The notes under the pieces are model-generated. The model worked only from the letters and a program-made list of their open reading frames with translations. It was not told the origin of the DNA and made no database searches. Both the position numbers and the translations under genes were made by a program. Positions 1 through 14,000 of a stretch of 64,000 nucleotides of DNA are shown here, in pieces (position 1 is the stretch's first letter; every line of letters starts with the position of its first letter). This stretch comes from Diprion similis (lineage: Eukaryota > Arthropoda > Insecta > Hymenoptera > Diprionidae), in contig NC_060114.1 of NCBI RefSeq assembly GCF_021155765.1, positions 9,171,501 through 9,235,500 on the forward strand, in the 5' to 3' direction.

Positions 1-179
1 ACGAGATTAAAGATTGTCACAAGTATTTTCTTAATGATTACTCCAAATTTGGTATTATGCACTTCATGAACAGGGACACTATTCTCACAAAATTCCAAGC
101 ATGCGATCTTACAATACACATGACTTTCGAATTTTTCGATCTCCACCCCCTTAGAAAAAAGTTTGGGTAAAATTACATT
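1..179 (-). other. Probable 3' UTR or flank of RtGEF
   Basis: This AT-rich stretch lies downstream of the RtGEF stop codon on the minus strand. I see no gene in it; it is most simply the 3' UTR. Confidence 0.5.
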
Positions 180-3100
180 TCAGGACACAGAAGCATCCAT
201 GACAGCGATACTGCGTTTCACAGTGGCAGCTAAGGAGAGGCGAGACTTCCTTTCATCATCGAGTTGTCTCGTTAGAAGCACCATTTGCGACTGCAGGTCG
301 ACTATCTGTTCCTTCAGAGTATTAACCGTCTCCGATAAACTCCTGAAAATGAAAATAATAGAAAACACGCTCCAACGATGAGGGATTATTCTATTGTCGA
401 CAGAATATCCCAATTTTTGACTGGCAATTAGAATGCTTTGGTAATGAAAATTAATGAGCGGATAAAACGACCTCCGATTAAACATGCCAACTAAGGTGAG
501 CATAATCACTTATGAACGAGTTTTTAACACACAAGCGTCGATCGAAAGAGATGGTTCCCAAATACAGCTGTGGATTAAGATTAATTATAAGAAGCTTAGT
601 AAAAACGTTACGTTCTATTCAGGGCGTTTGATGACTTATCCACACAGTATGACGAGAAATAGCCTTTGTTGTTGTTGTTGTGGTTTTTTTTTTCTTTATT
701 AATAGCAAGAAACGAACAAATCGCAGGATTACATACCTGTTCTCACTTCCATCCCAATTTCCAACTCTATTATGCATTATCGACATTCTATCGCAAGCTT
801 TATGGACCGCTTCGCATTCTAGCATGGCTGAAATTTATATTATTACCATTATTAACAGCCTGCCACACCTGCGGAGATACCGGCGCGTCCCATCATGCGA
901 ACGTGTAGATAGGAGAGAACCACCGCTTGCGATCGATTATCAAAGAGTTTTGTAAACCAGGTGTGTTTGAAACTTGCAGATTCTACCAAATACTACTCGT
1001 TTGATATTGAAAACAGAAAGAGGTTGCATTAAGGGTGGGTAGTGTGGCGTGATGTGTGCTGATTACGAGCGATGAAAATAACTACCATGCAAGTTAAAAT
1101 AACAATAAATATTTAACCGCTTGAACATGACGATACCATTGCACAAATTTGCATAAAAAATGCACCAAACATCGGCCGAAAGAAAATAGCAGCAACTTGA
1201 AATATTGACATGTAATCCAGGGCAGTGGTATTCAAATGTATTCATTCCCATAATACCAATCTTCACCATCCAACGAATAGACTTCACCAGTAGTGCGCAT
1301 GCATATACCACCCTTAATGAAAGCTGTACTAGATTTATTCTTTTTTTTTTTTTTATTAAAAAAATAAAAATCAAAATGATCTACATTTCATCAAGTGGAA
1401 GTAACAGTTTATTGTTAGGCGTTAGGCTTGAAAAACTTACCAGAGTGCACCGTGAGTCGAGTATTAACAGTGGCACAGTAGCCTTCTATAACTCTCAATA
1501 TGATGGCATCCTCCTCGAACATCCGCTCATCTGTGAAGAAGAAGACAAGGAGAACTAATTGAGTTTGCTCTATGCTTGAGTCTCCAGTTAGCGTATATTC
1601 GTGAATGTTAGTTGGTACTTACTACCGATTCGCATCGAACCGCTGGGGTCCAATAGGTCCGTCTTGCCAAAAGTTTTGCAGGAGTACAGAGGAGGGGCTG
1701 GTCGCAGCGAAGCGATTGACCAGGGCGATTTAATTCCCGGAGGAAGACAGCCCTCCACCCCCATCCGTGGTTGTTTTCCATTCAGAAGTGGACTCACCTG
1801 GTGCACAAAAATTGAATCGTCAAGCAAACGCGACAGACTCCAACAAATAATCCGCGGCTTAGGCCGTTGTCTCAGGTCTCAAATGCGAACCAATCGTGGT
1901 CTGTTGCGTTTTTCATCGATCATTGAACACAGATCTTCGAAACTCAAATTGTTACATGGATGAAAAACTGCTGATGGACTACGCTTAGTATAAGCAATAC
2001 ACGCAACCCCGTATTCTATGTATAGTTATCGACATGGGGCGACTTGGTTGGATTTGAGAAGCGTGGCGTCCGATGACCCGAACTGAGAATCGGGACTTGG
2101 TCTACAAAATTAAGTCTAATGTGATGAAGTCGTTAAATACCGTGTGTTAGTTATTAAACAATACAAAGCAAAAGCATACTTCACACAACATGGCTGTGAA
2201 ATAAGCGATTGTAATCATATACACCTGTGAAACAATAAATTAGTAGTGAAACTGGCCAATAATGTTATATGTGATTTAATGGTGTAAAAACAGCCATGCT
2301 ATGGAAGCTTGCCTTGTTCTGCGTTTCCGGACATTGGGATTTTTTTTTTGAGCCACCAGTGTGCATACAATCCGGAGGTATAAATTTGTTCCGGCGGCTG
2401 CTGTTCCTCGTCATTATTATTATGCCGCCTCTGAACATGGGCACCCCTCCGAGATTTCTTTTCAACATTTTCATTTCTGTGGGGAATCGGTTCGCTCAAA
2501 TGTTTCGGATTGGCACCCCTGATAACAAGCTCGGAGGTGACGGTTGAATTTTTGTCATGTCCTACGATGGGATCAACGTCGACGACTTGCCAAGCCACGG
2601 AAAGATTATCGAAAGTTAATTTGAGCTCAGGTTCGGTGACTGTATCATTAATTTTCTCAGAAGACGAAGCCGCATCACGAAGACTCTCCCTTGGAGTCGA
2701 GCCGAACGGCGACGAGCAGATGCATTGGTGCTCGAACTTGTTTTCATCGTTTTCACTCTCGCTATGAGACATTCGTGTCGCATGAGCCTCGCCCTTTTCT
2801 CTGCTGTGTCGGTACGACTTGTAGGACGAGTTAAGATCGGAAGAATTGAGATGATAGCTGTCTGCCATTCCAGAATCTGAGGAGCGTGGGGTCGTGTTGT
2901 GAAACTGTGACAACTGGCTCTCAGCTTCCTTGTCGCAGACGATCGCTGGGCTCTCGACTCCCCTCCCAAAGCAGGAAGAGGCAACTAGCTCCACATCTCG
3001 CTGGAATAACTCTGTTCTCTTCCAATTCCTCATCGTTGAATTCCAGCAGTCGCAGGTAGAAACTGCCAGGTTCGAACAGAGGGGCGGGCTTCTGCTTGCA

Positions 3101-5400
3101 TTGGGAACCTCGATTGCAGAGCGAACAGATTCCGGACAGTCTTCCGAAGCCGCACGGTTGATAATTGCATTGGGCATGCTTCTGCTCGCCTGAAGCCTCA
3201 ACTGATCTGGGACGGACAAATTCACGTCGTGGCAGATGAACGAGGAAGAGCTCTCCGTGCAGCCAATACTGGACTCGTCGTCATTTTCCCACAATTTGTA
3301 AGTAACGTCGAGTTTCAGGCTCGATTTGTGGCGTGGCTTGTGCCTCATGTTTGAGGAGTTTTCATCCGTCGATCCGTCGTCGGATTGCGAGCAGCTGTCG
3401 TATTGCGACGGGTATATCGTATATGTAACAGTGCACTTTCGCATTCTAACATCGCTTAAATCAGGTTTGAATATGTATTGAAAGTACAGCAATTTTTTCA
3501 ACAGATCTGGGTAGATGATCCTCCTCCGCACAAGCTTCGCAAAATATTTTGATAGGCGAACGAATGGAAGGGACGAATAACTCACGTGCTGCGTCGTCGT
3601 TGGTGATTTTGCCGTATTCACACGCTGCTCTTGGGTCAGATATTCGATCCATTGCTGGCGCTCTTCTCGACTCGGGCAGACTGCGAGTATACTTTCGATC
3701 ATCGGTCCTGGAATTGATTCAAGTTGGCGTGTGAGGATAGAGATGAAGAAAATTTCTTCGCTATTAACGCCGGAATAACAACTCACCTGATATTTCAAAA
3801 CCGTTCTTCATATCTTCCGTGTCATCGACTTTCGTCACTGCAATTCCAGTCAATGGAAGCTTACCCTAAAAAAGAAAATGGTCAAGAATTGCAGACTAGA
3901 TGGAACAAATCAAGGTATATTGTCTTTAAGGGACACAAACTTTACCTCGTAGACAAAGGAACTCATTCTTTGGCTTGTGCTCAAAACGAGCAGAGTTGTG
4001 GAAAAAAGCACAAAGTATCGATCCCTGCGATCGACTCCGGTAGCAAGGGTTACGGGTCCGACGTAAATTATGTCACCTAGAGTGTGGAGGTCTTCTCCCT
4101 CCCAGCCTTTTATTCCCCCTGCCAAAACGGTCAGTGCTAATTCCTTCTGCTTCCTTATCGCGCTGCACCTTTCCTAAGCGCAAAAATATGATCAGTGAGT
4201 ACGTGTGTTGATAAATTACACAAGCCTTTGCATAACTTCCCGTTTTTCGTTTATTTTTCCTTTCCGATAAATATGCGTTAACGAAATGATCCCTCACCGC
4301 TATTTCCCTATAGACGCATACGCTACGCTGAGTATCTCCTCTGTCAGGGTGATTCTTTTCCATGTGCCTCTCCAACTCTTGCAGCATGGCTGAATACTTT
4401 TCCAATCTACGAAAAGGCTTACTTAACCCAGTCGTTAGTACAAGAATACCAGGAGTAACGGCTCCGCAGCGTTCCATGAACTCGTTCAGCTCATCTCTAG
4501 AAATGGAAAGAATTGAAAGAGTGTGAAAAAGCAAAATTGCAGAGAACTTCTGAGTGAAAAAGTCTAAGACGGCTTACCTGAATCTATCCAATATGCAAAC
4601 GGCCCGAGGATGGGAAGCGCAGTAGGCAACATGAATGGACTTGAGCCTCGGCGCCAAAGCCATAAAGAGGTTTCCTGCTCTGGCATCCGATCCCTGAGCA
4701 CAGGCAGCCTCCAAACTGGTGAGAAGGTGTTGATGGATTTCCAAGATCTCGAGTATGTTTCCCACCAGCTGTTTGTACTCTTCCCTCGTCAGTCTGCGCG
4801 TGACACATAGACATATGATTGTTAATCATGCCAAATTTAAACCTTGGCAATTGTACTTACATGCCGGTTGTTTCTAGGGGTTGTAGAAAGTTATTAACTA
4901 GTCCCTGGAGCTCCGCGACGTTCGCTCTTTCCGAATCGATGATATCCTTCAAGACCACGCTGCGGTTGGCCCTCTGCTGGATGGCCAACTCTTGAGTGGT
5001 TTTTTCAGGTGAAGATTTTACCGACGAATGATTGCTGTCTATAAATTACAAGCATGATGTTTGATTTGAAAAATTGACTATGCCCGCTTAATCATAAGCC
5101 TGACTTTGTGTAATTTTTTGAGAGATTGTACCTGGATTTTTCTGCTCCTTAACATAATTGGAGGGAAACCATCCAGTCTTGTCGTTGAGCGTACCTTCCC
5201 ACCACCCGCCGTCATCCATCTGAGTAATGGTGATGACATCTCCCTTCCTGAAGCACAACTGTGGTAAACAGCGGTTAGTCCAACAGAACGGTGGCCTCGC
5301 TTTCCATTCAAGGACTAAGAATATTACCAACCTCGTCGTTGTTCTTTCCTTTGAACGTGAACAGCGCCACGACCAGCTTTGGATTATCGATCTTGGACAT
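180..5400 (-). CDS. RtGEF: Rho guanine nucleotide exchange factor 7 / beta-PIX homologue
   Basis: This encodes a Rac/Cdc42 exchange factor that, by family knowledge, binds PAK through its SH3 domain and GIT through its C-terminus at adhesions and synapses. Twelve coding exons (5332-5400, 5132-5258, 4861-5038, 4578-4793, 4298-4496, 3946-4173, 3787-3865, 3586-3707, 1623-1797, 1441-1530, 737-827, 180-342) join in phase to about 578 residues; human beta-PIX has about 646. In order I see an SH3 domain ([16 protein letters not shown]), a DH domain ([16 protein letters not shown]), a PH domain (SSFVYE through QQWIEYL), a proline-rich segment ([13 protein letters not shown]) and a C-terminal coiled coil ([12 protein letters not shown]). 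The start is the ATG at 5398-5400, just before the SH3. The donor of exon 9 could be three bases further upstream without changing phase. Exon 11 is the least certain, supported only by splice sites and phase. The calponin-homology domain of alpha-PIX is absent. Confidence 0.9.
2299..3707 (-). other. RtGEF: Candidate alternative 3' terminal exon of RtGEF
   Basis: The reading frame of the PH-domain exon stays open past its GTGAGT donor (3581-3585) for about 1.3 kb, to a TAG at 2299-2301. It encodes roughly 430 extra residues rich in Ser, Asn, Glu and Asp, and ends with an aromatic and basic patch ([11 protein letters not shown]). A frame this long in DNA with many AT-rich stops looks like coding sequence. 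Two readings fit: an extended terminal exon made by skipping the donor, or a separate exon using an acceptor near 3447-3455 (GATGTTAG) just before [12 protein letters not shown] do not recognise a domain in it. Confidence 0.6.
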
Positions 5401-6161
5401 TGTTCACAGATTTCTGGATATCCCTCTGAAAATCATATCTGCGATAATACCACCACATAATGTATTATTTTCGAAAATGACCTCGCTTGACGAGAAGGAA
5501 AACGACGAACCATTTTTCACTACTAAGGAATAAGTAGAAGAACCAGGCAAAATTGGTACGTTACATCTTACAAATACGTCGAGGATGTATAACAGGATCG
5601 TTACAATCAGAATATTATACTCGCGATCGTTCCACGATTATTGCTGCACAAAATAGGCGTCTATGTATTAGGTGGTATTAGGAAACGTGTGAGTTACGTA
5701 GAGTTGCATACCTGCTTACCGACCCCCGATAATAATACCAAATACTGTCATCCGAACGAGCTCAGGGCCTGTTTCGAATGACAAATAACCACATCGATTA
5801 TGACGAACAGCGAATGCGACGTATAGGATTTTTCACGCGCGTCCGACGGCTCATCAACTATATTCCGACGATAATGTCTTCTTTCAAAGTAAAATTGAAG
5901 CACGATACCGCCGAGCGATCGCGAGATATTGCCATTTCAGGCCTTCGCTCGCCCCTCGAACTCGCCTCGGTTCTACGATCAACCTGACTGGCCTGGCCTG
6001 ATCAGCACCAGTGATCAGCAATCAGCACTCTCGGCACTCCGAGCACTTCAGCGAAGACTCGACAGCGCCATTTTAGACGATTTTTCCCTATAGTGAAGGA
6101 AGGAAGTCAGTCGGAGGTGGTGGCGGAGGAGGAGCGGCATATTTCTCGGAGCGATCCGACT

Positions 6162-6170
6162 CTATTTATA
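6162..6170 (-). promoter_or_regulatory. TATA-like box upstream of RtGEF
   Basis: The minus strand reads TATAAATAG, a good TATA box match, about 760 bases upstream of the RtGEF start and oriented towards it. This is a candidate only; a single short match can arise by chance. Confidence 0.35.
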
Positions 6171-7284
6171 GGTTGACAACCCTTTCGTCACCAGCAGAGC
6201 GTTAGCGCAGTGAGAATGCCTCTCCCCGCAGAGCTGCGGAGTGAAAATGAAGGAAATGAAGCTCGTATTAGAATTAGCCTTCGCCTGTTTGACAGCAAAG
6301 TTTATCCAGCACGTTGCCAGTAGGTCGAAATTCTCTAAGGTCTAAGCCAGTAGGGCAAATCGGCGAAACCCTCGACAATAAAAATCCCGCCTACATTACC
6401 GACTGCTTATTGAAACAGAGTTTTTATTTATACGCAGGTCGCAATACTCCCAAAAGAGGACCTACGGTGCATAAGCCTTGCGCCAAATTGAAGTGGAAAT
6501 TACCAGCAAAAATTTACCTTACAATTTCGAAACCACCAAAATGACTACTACATTCAAATAAATACTAAACAACAAAACCACGAGTACCACTAACTCTTAA
6601 TTTTTCATTTCAACCTCAGTTCTATATATTTCGTATTGATTTCTTAATTGTTGCTGGTACTTATTTGCAGGTATACCTATACTGTCATTTTGTCGGTTTT
6701 TAAGCGGCAAATTACACTTGTGTTGGTACTTTCCACTTTAATGTGTTTGGCGCAAGATTTTTAATCCAGAGAGTTACTTTTGGGGAATTTTACTACCTTT
6801 TGTAAACATTGATAACTTCGGTATGCAGAAAACTGTTTTGGAATAAAATCATGGTTATTTTAAGATTATTTATTCGCAGCATCCAGCTTGTTTCTGGGCA
6901 CGATAGATTGTCCAACCAAGTTTAACCGATTACGTCAACATAAACTTGAGGTTCACTGTCTACTAGCTATGCATCCAGCTTCATTGAGAGTTCCGCAGTT
7001 CATCAAATCAATTCGAAGGAATCTTAAAATTATCACGAATTTGTGTATTTTTACTTAGTTATGACGTATCTTGCTTCACTTCAAGTTTCGATGGATCGAG
7101 CTTATTTACACAATTTCAAGCTACCCAAGTTTCCTGAATTATTGAAATATTCATCATGGAATCGCGACAGTAATTTGCTTCGTGCATTACATTTTCAAAC
7201 TAATCGATGTAATTTTAACTTTTTTTTCTACTTTACTAGACTTATTTATTACATATCATAAATATACATAATGAAATGGCAAAT

Positions 7285-7360
7285 ATTGATGATAATAATA
7301 GTAATAGTAGTAAATAAAAATAATAATGATAATAATAATAATATTGTTGTTATAATAGTA
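7285..7360. repeat. Imperfect AAT/TAA microsatellite
   Basis: This is a run of taa, aat and att trinucleotides broken by single substitutions, in AT-rich DNA downstream of CHS1. Confidence 0.75.
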
Positions 7361-8024
7361 CGTAAACGTATATCTTCTATGCTTATATACTAAGATGGGT
7401 TTAATAATTCTATGAGAATATGCAGGTTTTCAAGCAGTGTCACGATATGTTCCCAACAGGGTCGCCAAACTCAGGCGAATATTGTTCATCACTTGGCCTA
7501 AACAGCTATGAAATCGTATAATATACTATATTGACTATCGAATAAAGGATATGTCGAATCTCTAAAATATCACATACAAAAATACATCTATTCCCTCTCA
7601 TCAACATAAAATATACAGTCATATTTACGCAGGACTTGTATGAGGAAGCTAACGATAATAGGTATCCCGATAGGCTGCAATTGCCTGCAGTATTGTCGTA
7701 ATTAATTATTCTATATTCGTTCGTGGCAGTGCCTGCATGTGCGCATGAGACGTATAATTGACCATAGTTCGGTCGGCAAGGTGTGATTGAAGAAAAATAT
7801 TCCTAAACACGTAGTATCAAGCCATTTGAAAACGTTTCTATCGTGTACAACATCTAATTTCATCTAAATACGGTAAGATTGTTAAGCGTATTATTTTCAC
7901 TGCATGATCAACTGCTTCCCTTTCAAATTGTTTGCATATACGCAACGTTAGAAAAACAGGAGAATTATAATAATATTGCACTGCGAGTATTTTTTCCCCT
8001 AAAATCGTTTCTCCTACATCATCT

Positions 8025-11000
8025 CTACACCTTGGAGTTGGGATCCCGCCAAGTGATCCTCGACTGCATCCTAAGACTGTTCCTCGGACTTTCCTCAGAC
8101 TCGTAGGCGTGGTTGACGACACCCGGATGCGTATCGAACACTTCCTTGACGGAGATTTGACTGCTTCTTGTGGGCCTCGGCTGAATTCCGAGCGGATTTC
8201 CGGCCGCCCCGTAAATGTTATTAGCGCCGAGCGTCTGCATTTGGGACTTCTTTCTCTCAGCCATAATGCTATTTCGACGCCCCTCAAACGCCTTGAACGC
8301 CTTGGTCGACCTCCTCGTCGACATGTTCCGTGGCAATCCTGTGAATTGAATCGTGTAATTTTTCACATCAACGAAAATTTCGAACGACACCGCATTTAGC
8401 GAGCGGAAAATTGAACCCACCGGCGCCCTCGGCCATGCTGAAGAACCGCTGCCTAAAAGCGACGTCCAGAGTATTTATCGCCTGCGTCTTTCGCCGACTC
8501 TTCTCCAAATTACGAATCGTTTTTCTCCTTCCAGGTCCGCTGCCGGTGCTCTCGTCATAGTCGCCCTCCATGCCGTCCAAACGCTGGAGATCCCTAACTA
8601 TTTCGACTGCGTGTTTGCTCAGTAACGCTTCCTCGGAGAGGTCCTTTGTCTGTTCGTAAATTGTGATAATAAATACTTGCTCATCTCCACCCTCAACTGC
8701 TTCTTCGCAACTCACCTTTTTGCAACAGTATAACAAGTCCAGCGTTGTGCTGGCGAGAATATGCGCAAAGGTGCCGAAGCGATGGAACAGCATGGCAGTG
8801 AACTGGATGACCAGGATCAGGGCGAAGAAGAAGACAAAAACGAGACCGATCGGCTCGAGCTGTAGGTACTCCTTGCTGATGTGCACCTATAAAGTGGTAA
8901 ACGTTTCGAATCAGTGCTTGGTAGTCCGGTGACGAGGACGTCCGTACATAAAACCCAGAGCCAAAGGTGCTTGGAGGTACACTGAGAAATTCATTCTTCA
9001 GAAATGCAATTAACACAAAAATTCTGGTTTCCGATCAGGTACGACGGCTATAATAGACGCGGGATTGAAGCCTGTTATTATTTTCAGAACAGAGCCGAAG
9101 ACGTGAAACCAGAATTTCTGTGTTCATTTCTTTGCGTGTGGGTCAGAAAACGGTGTTATCACAATATATCCTGTAAAATATAGGCATATTATGCAGTATT
9201 GTACATGCAAAAAACGTGGATTTAGTTAGCCACAACAGATCCTCGTTGTCGGGACCCCAGGTGCAGGATTAGTTTTTAGATCACAGTGCGTACGCTGACA
9301 TTATAAGTATAGAATAATCCTGAAAAGGTTTTTTATTCGGTAACCAGTGTAAAATTTGAAATAACGTCCGTTTTGTGCTGTGGTAATAACGAGAATTAAT
9401 TGAGGTGAGGAAGTGTCCGTTGATTAACTATTGACCAAGTGAACTGTACTCAGAAAAAAATAAAGATATATCGTGATGTTATTGACAGGCAGACTTGATT
9501 AATGTAATATGTATAACGATAACACCACCAATTTTCACTCAAGAAGATCCGGGGATCAAGATTTCGATTCGTCTACGACTCGCATCACTTTTAGACATGG
9601 CGGACTGGCAAAATTTGGACCTCTACTGTCCAAAATAAATCTGCCAATTTGCTTTTGTGTAAGCGGTGCAAATTATAGAAAATTCGAAATCCCGAGTTGT
9701 GAATAACCTGCCGATAATTGGCGGGGTTGACGGTAAGTATGGATGTAGAACACACATATGTATGTAATATGCATCAGCAAGTGCAATCAACACCACATAG
9801 CAGCCATGCTTGTGTAACTCGTTCTCGGATATGTAGGTGCCGTGTTTACCAATAAAAAAACAAACAAACAAACAAACACCAGTGTAACCAGATTGAACAT
9901 AATCGTTAAGACAATCCGAGAACGGAGTTATACACCGGAAGTTAGTCCCGGGCTGAGAGGCACCCGGAGTACCGGTACCTCTGAGGTTTCCTCTATGTAG
10001 GTGATGTTTGTCTTGACCCCTAGAGGCCATACAATGTGCAGCTGGTCTTTGTTCAATTGTAGTAAAAATACGATCAGAATGAACAGCGCATTGAACATGA
10101 AAAATGCAAACACGCTTTTGTTCCGTAGTTCAATCAAGTCTGCGGCGATCCTTGCCTGTGGATATAAAAAAGACAAGTCGTTAAGATAGTAATAAACAAA
10201 GCTCCGCGAGGGCCCGACTTTGTTCGCATCAGCTTTACCGTTCCATCGTCAATCGCGAATAAAAATTCGATTTCGAACGATTAAACATTGGCGTAGCGTC
10301 ACGAACGCGAGTCTTTGGGTCCCGCAGAGCGGTCTTTACCTCCTGAGAGCTCTCGTCGTAAGAAATATTGGTCTTGATGCCAAAGGGCCATTTAATGTGG
10401 AGCTCGTCTTTGTTCAGTTGCATCAAGAAGACGATCAGCACGAAAAGGGCGTTCATCATAAAGAACGCGAAGACACTCTGGTCACGGAGGTCCTTTAAGT
10501 CGCTAGCTATGCGGGCCTAACGTGTCACAATCATCAAAGAAATCATTACAATTTATACACGGCAAGACCTTGATATTTGGTAAAACGAAAGCTTATAAAC
10601 GAATAATATAATGTGAGCTGGCGATCAAGCAGTATCGGATATTGAAAAACATTCCCCGACGCCAGCGAGGAATGGCAAAACCTGCCTACGTCGTCTCTTA
10701 TACCTTCTCAGCTTTGTCTTCGTCGATCGGAAAGAGATACTTTTCGAGCAGGTCTTTCCAGAACTGCTCCTCCTGGGGCGAGAGGAAATCGACCTCGCCT
10801 TTCTTCAGTCCCTCATCCTCGAGCCAGTAAGGACTCGCAAGGAAGGGGCGTTCGCGATGAGCCTCCGTGTTCTGGCTAACCGTTGTCTCTGTGTCACTGT
10901 CCCTCTCGTTTTCGTCAACCGGATTCTCTTCGATCGGGTTCATTGGATCGACGAACCGCGATCCGACGGAGGACGCGCGTCTCCTGCCCGACACGTGACC

Positions 11001-14000
11001 CTGAGGATCGACGGCCCTGAGGGATGGAGAATCGGCTGGTTTAGTTCTACGTCAAAAGCCGCAACCTTTGATCGATGAGATGCTAAAGCAACTGTACTCA
11101 CTTCTCTATCGTTTCCAAGCGTTTTCCTAGTTGTTCCAAGGACTCTGCGATAGCGACTAGCTGCTGCTTCTCATCCGAGGGTGTCCCGTGGGTGCACATC
11201 ATGCACCTGAATAATCCAGCGACTGAGATATCTATCGACCCCTGCTCGTCGTTGTTGCTGCCGCCGCCGTTCTGGAGGAAACCCAACAGCGACTTCTGCT
11301 TTGCCTTGTTTTTCACTTCTTCAGCCTCTTTCTTCTCTTGCTCCATCTCCTAGCAATGAAAAATGAATTTCACAGTGTAAGTTCAATCCTTTAGAAAACC
11401 CATTTCCGCGATTCAGATAGAGAGTGGCACAAACCTTTTTTGTCTTCTTAACCTGGACTTCTCTCGTTCCCCAAGAAACGACATTCAGGTTGATGATAGA
11501 GTAGAGGATCAGAAGCAGGTACATCGAGGGTATCGACAGGAGGTATATTATGCCCGGGACGATGCACCAGAACTCTTGAGGATGAAGGCAGGCGGCTATA
11601 AAGAACGAGCTTGACATTGCTATCAAGAATATCGCGGAGGGTGAGCCGACTCCGTCCTCGCCCAGTTGGAGAGCGGTACCAACTATTACGGCCATCATGA
11701 TCATCGCATAACCGGTGGATAGCATCTGGGCACAAAGAAGCTGAAAAGGCAGACAGACGTAGTTTACAGAAATTTGTGTTCGTTGGTGAATCGTAAAAAC
11801 CTTTGGAGAATCACTCACTTGAAAGTTAGATTTACAAGTGAAACAGACGAGCATGAAGAGCAAAATTGGAATGATGTTGTAGTAAAAGCTGGTCCAGTTG
11901 TCGATCTGAAAGGCGGCGACGAAGGCTCCCACCAACATAAGGAATATGGTACCGGGTCCAAGGATCGTACCTCCTGTTAATAGAACGGAACGTCAGCGTT
12001 CAGACGTTCGAATGAAGCCAAGTGCAAAATACGAGGCAGAGTTAATATGATTAAGACTCACCCATCAGGAGAATCTGGTAAGATATGTAGGGCAGAGATA
12101 TGTTGTCGTTCACTTTGATCGTTCGCTTGTAGTCCATCAGCAAATCCATGATGTTCGCCATCGTCGAAGGCACCCACCGACGTCGTTGGTTGTAAAACTC
12201 GTTGAAACCTTCGGGGGCGTGGGTGTAAGCGTCGCTGGCAGCTGAGTACTCGACCTGCAAGTATTCGTCCCATTAATTCGAAATTCCGGTGGCAGAGCTC
12301 GGTTAACCATTAAGGTCGATGTTCACTGACTCTGTAGCCTCGCTGCAACAGCAGAGTGCAAAGCCACCGATCCTCTCCCTGATCGTATTGGACATAGTGC
12401 CTGGCTTCGTCCGACCTGGTGGTGTATTTTTTCATCACGTTGTCATCCATGAGAGCCTTGCCTCTGAAAAGCGAGAAACATCCTGGGCTACAAAGTACGC
12501 AGCCGATCATGTGCTCCGTCGCCTTTTGAAGCCAATGTCCAATGGCGTACTCAAACATCTGGTACCACACCATCGGGCCTGTAACCGAGATTGAGAATTG
12601 CTCGCGTTGAGAAATCGTGTAAGACGATGACAGCTAATTCGTCATAATACAAGAGCTTACCGGAACCGACGGGATGGATACGCCCGCAAGCAGCGCCGAG
12701 GTTCTTGTTCTTCTTCATCAAATCGATTAGAAGCTTGACGGCGGCCGGCTGGAAGTCGATGTCACCGTCCAGGGTTAGGAGGAACGTGTTCTCGGCTATC
12801 ACTTCCTTGCGGTCAACGCTGATCGGCAGCTCCATTAGTCGGTGACCGAGGAGATAGTACATGTACATCACCTTGCAGTAACGAAAAATCACCGTAATTA
12901 AATTGAATATAAAGCAAAGCGGAAACGAAAGGTTGGAGAAACGTGTCAACCGTAACTAGGGCAACTCTTACCTGGCTCCAACGTTTTCTGTGACGGATCT
13001 TGCTCTTGTCTTTGAGGTGAGCAATCATCTTGGTCTTTCCAGGCAGCGTCCACACGAGACGACCGCCGTAAGGGGTTGGGAACTTTTTCGGTGCTCTGAC
13101 GTGCATGCGAGTCTGATGAATGTCGGAAGCCGCCTCGTCCAGCGTGTCGACGAGAAGTTTGACGAAACGATTCACCTGAGACTCGTTGTCGTCGTGATCT
13201 GATATTTCGAAAGCGTCGTCGAAGAATATGTGGGCTGAAGAGGCATAAGGCAATATTAAATCGATGGAAATACTGCTAATCGATCAAATCTAATTACCAG
13301 CGACGGATGTGTGAGTTGTATCAAGTCATTTATATTAGATGTTTTACTTACTCTCGAACTCGTAGTAGTCGGGGTCAACGACTTTCAGATACTTTTGGGC
13401 GACCCTGCGTGCACACTGGTCCTCGTCGAGTCTGAGGATGCTCTTCAAGAACTCAATCATCTCCTCCTTATTCTCGTGCCACATTGTCGCGCAAGCGAAG
13501 ATCCTCGTAACAAGATCGCTGTTCTTTACGGTCGACGGCGGAGTTGCGGAGCCGTCGGTCTGTTCGTATATCGTTTCGTAGTCCCCGTCGCCCTTCTCCT
13601 TCTCGATCTCAGCCAAGTCCTACACGCAATTATCGGATAATTGTACATTTTTAAGCGAGATAGCGACTTGACTAGGACTAAGAATGATCGATAAATAACT
13701 GCTGACCTCCACCGTGACTTCGGGCTGATCATCTCGCTTCCTGTTCAATCCCATCGACTGGTCGATTAGCAGCGCGTTGTACATCGGCGCCACGAAGAGC
13801 TTCTCTGTCGAGGCGAGACGCTCGCACTTCGGCGTCCATATGTGAAGGGTGATCCAGGTCTGGGAAAAGAGCCAAAGCAGCCAGACCCAAGCATACTGTT
13901 TGGAGATAAAGCCACTGAGGAAGGACAGCGGCGGAGATTCGTAGAACAGATAGTCGGGAATGGTACCGTGGAAGAAGCAGGGATCCCCGTTCCTGAGGCC

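Larger units (their letters stand above)
5401..8024. other. Intergenic: RtGEF 5' region and CHS1 3' flank
   Basis: The right flank of RtGEF holds a likely 5' UTR splice acceptor about 25 bases upstream of its ATG, and further out a GC-richer block with a TATA-like site. From about 6550 to 8024 the DNA is AT-rich, with a run of imperfect TAA/ATT trinucleotides at about 7285-7360, and probably includes the CHS1 3' UTR. The short open frames have no recognisable similarity. Confidence 0.6.
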
